Source: Corydoras sp. C115 | Lineage: Eukaryota; Chordata; Actinopteri; Siluriformes; Callichthyidae | NCBI GenBank assembly: GCA_019802505.1 | Contig: JAFMOC010000021.1 | Location: 1,630,001 to 1,694,000, forward strand | Length of the DNA stretch: 64,000 bases | Reading direction: 5' to 3' | In this document: in pieces, positions 62,255 through 64,000 of the stretch | Layout of the letters: each line of letters starts with the position of its first letter | How positions within the stretch are numbered: the stretch's first letter is position 1 | Position numbers and translations under genes: made by a program | The notes under the pieces: model-generated | Told to the model about the DNA's origin: nothing | Database searches by the model: none | What the model saw: the letters and a program-made list of their open reading frames with translations, nothing else

Positions 62255-62600
62255 CATTCATTCATTATCTCCCGCTTTATCCTCTATTAGGGTCGCGGTG
62301 GGGTTCCCCATGCCCATCCAGGGGAGAACGTCTCGGGCGCTGGGCAGATACAACCAGGACAGGGCGCCAATCCATCGCTGGGCACACACTCACTCACACA
62401 GACACACTCTATATGGGGCAATTTAGAGAATTCAATTGACTTGATCCATGTTTTTGGACTGTGGGAGGAAACCGGAGAACCCGGAGGAAACCCACACAGA
62501 CACGGGGAGAACATGTAAACTCGACCCAGATGGGGATTTGAACCGGGAATCCCTAGCGCTGAGAGGCGAACGTGCTAACCACTAAGCCACCGTGCCACCC
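62255..62600 (-). mobile_element. SINE-A in hAT-like copy 2, 13 bp duplication
   Basis: gttatttaatttt at 62242-62254 and 62601-62613, sequence that belongs to the hAT-like element. Confidence 0.95.
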
Positions 62601-62633
62601 GTTATTTAATTTTATACAATATAACTAATAAAT

Positions 62634-63075
62634 GGCGGCACAGTGGCTTAGTGGTCAGCACGTTCGCCTCTCAGCACTAGGGATTCCCGGTTCGAATCCC
62701 CATCTGGGTCGAGTTTCCATGTTCTCCCTGTGTCCGCGTGGGTTTCCTCCGGGTTCTCCGGTTTCCTCCCACAGTCCAAAAACATGGATAAAGTCAATTG
62801 AGTTCTCCAAATTGCCCCATATAGAGTGTGTCTGTGTGAGTGAGTGTGTGCCCAGCGATAGATTGGCACCCTGTCCTGGGTGTATCTGCCCAGCGCCCGA
62901 AATGTTCTCCCCTGGATGGGCATGGGGAACCGCACCGCGACCCTAATAGAGGATAAAGCGGGAGATAATGAATGAATGAATATCTGCCCAGCGCCTGAAA
63001 CGTTCTCCCCTGGATGGGCATGGGGAACCCCACCGCGACCCTAATATAATGGATAAAGTGGAATTAATGAATGAA
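62634..63075 (+). mobile_element. SINE-A in hAT-like copy 2, tail duplicated
   Basis: A complete copy (62634-62981) is followed by a second tail segment (62982-63075, from atctgcccagcgcctgaaac), the result of a partial tandem duplication. Confidence 0.9.
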
Positions 63076-63330
63076 TAAAGCACAGCATTTAATTATGAAC
63101 TAATGAATGATCAAACAAAAATGAATGGAACAACAGTTTGAAAATGGATAAATACCCTCATGGAAGGGCAATTTTTAAAGAGGACAGAGGGGGAATAAGG
63201 GCTCTGGGCTAAAGCCTCTGAGGTTTCTAAACTTTAAAAACGCCCCTGGGTTCATCCCTCCACACACACAGCTCCTCTCCAGATCAGCCATCTTTCTGAG
63301 AAACTGGATTCAAAAGTGGATTCGCCTGTA

Positions 63331-63567
63331 GGAGGCGCTCTTCCTCACAGTTCCCTCACACTGCGCCGCTCAGCAGCACTGCGACAGGTGGCCCAATTCT
63401 TTCTACAAACCTCCGCACCCCCGAGCACCAGCACCTGCTCACGTCCTATTGATGAGCCGGGTGTTGGCTGTAGTGCCCTACATTCTGAGTGCGCGAGGGT
63501 GGAGATTGGGACACAGCCTGGCTGACAGCTTCTCAGGGAGGCGGCGGCGGCGGCGGCGGCGCGGCGG
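63331..63567 (+). promoter_or_regulatory. CpG-rich block, candidate first exon/promoter of next gene
   Basis: GC- and CpG-rich in an AT-rich region, with (CGG)n at 63541-63560 and a consensus donor (cgg-gtgagt) at 63568. No convincing coding start. PLCB4 follows PLCB1 in other vertebrates, so plcb4 is the natural candidate; this is inference. Confidence 0.5.
63541..63560. repeat. (CGG)n microsatellite
   Basis: Six to seven CGG units plus a gcggcgg continuation, in the candidate 5' exon. Confidence 0.93.
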
Positions 63568-63924
63568 GTGAGTGCGAATCACCTTCAGCTTTTCAAGTGA
63601 GTTTTCACCCCAAACTTCTTCATTAAACTTCCAAACGGTTAGTTTACTGACAGCAGCTTCGGTGAAAAAGAACTTTCAATCACGAACAAGAATTTAGTGA
63701 GTGAAAGACTTTAAATTGGTGTTGGCGTTCTGAGACCCACTTTTTGGTTGAACCAGTTAGACATGCTAAACTTCTACATGAACAGAGCCTCGTGATGATT
63801 ATTAATATCCTTAAGCTTTATAACTTTATTTTGTAGTGTTAACACTTTTAAAAGGCATTAAACCTGGTTTATTACCTTGCTATTTACCTATTAAATGCAC
63901 TACCACGAATTTCTGTTGACCTAC

Positions 63925-63967
<43 letters not shown>

Positions 63968-64000
63968 TTGGTCATACCATGTTTTTACAGTTACAGTTGT
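63568..64000 (+). other. putative first intron of next gene, start
   Basis: Begins gtgagt; AT-rich apart from a (CA)n run at 63927-63966. No exon seen. Confidence 0.4.
63927..63966. repeat. (CA)n microsatellite
   Basis: About 20 CA units. Confidence 0.95.

Larger units (their letters stand above)
61840..63248. mobile_element. hAT-like non-autonomous element, copy 2, with two SINE-A insertions
   Basis: Ends catgggcgtc and aacgcccctg; flanking 8-mers ggtgcatc and ggttcatc match at 7 of 8. Internal sequence follows copy 1 (13373-14043), including the TG run (61925-61957) and gcaaagttacggtatttcaa. Confidence 0.82.
61586..63310 (-). pseudogene. Tc1-like transposon remnant (second family), split by hAT-like element
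   Basis: 61586-61839 includes gttctcccacttagaaatca and, on the minus strand, a C-terminal transposase trace NLVKNYRKRLISVIPNK. It is interrupted at 61840 and probably resumes at 63249 (ctcctctccagatcag). Family differs from the intact pair at 3794-6866. Confidence 0.65.

Overview
Teleost fish nuclear DNA: one large multi-exon gene on the plus strand in a locus saturated with transposable elements. The gene is phospholipase C beta 1 (plcb1). Twenty-six coding exons between 550 and 49772 join without a frame break into about 1,043 residues covering part of the EF-hands, catalytic X box, acidic X-Y linker, Y box, C2 domain, Gq-binding segment and the C-terminal coiled coil. The first exons (PH domain and early EF-hands) lie upstream of the window. 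The stop codon is at 49770-49772. Lineage within teleosts is a guess; the repeat style would fit an ostariophysan.

Layout: 550-3655 EF-hand exons; 3656-12682 a large intron with two near-identical Tc1-type transposons carrying intact transposase frames (3794-5217 and 5257-6866) and many SINEs; 12683-24287 X-box exons; 24288-27311 an intron with a pogo-like element; 27312-27742 linker and Y-box exons; 27743-29796 an intron with U12-type signals and a GC start; 29797-35756 rest of Y box, C2 and Gq-binding segment; 36993-49772 C-terminal domain, including a 1.4 kb pentanucleotide array in the intron 42261-46427 and a 90-base in-frame mini-intron at 46486-46575; 49773 to about 55510 probable 3'UTR carrying SINEs; 55526-63330 intergenic nested transposons; 63331-63567 a CpG-rich block with a CGG repeat and a good splice donor, a candidate first exon of the next gene (plcb4 would be expected from conserved PLCB1-PLCB4 linkage).

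Repeats: the dominant one is a tRNA-derived SINE of about 345 bp, called SINE-A here, with more than 50 full, truncated or nested copies in both orientations (roughly a quarter of the window). Plus strand is defined as running from the tRNA-like head (GGCGGCACGGTGGCTTAGTGG) to the (GAAT)n or (GGAT)n tail. Perfect target-site duplications of 9-17 bp bound many copies. Other families: a second tRNA-derived SINE ending in a LINE-like tail (SINE-B), a third tRNA-like SINE, LINE 3' remnants, Tc1-like MITEs, pogo-like deletion derivatives that share one frameshift, hAT-like elements with 8 bp duplications, and long TA, TG, TTA and GGC microsatellites. Nesting gives a relative age order.

No RNA gene, CRISPR array or bacterial-type system is present. 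The most interesting items are the GC-AG U12-type intron, the in-frame mini-intron, the twin intact Tc1 elements, splice-like signals inside SINE-A, and the origin of the pentanucleotide array.
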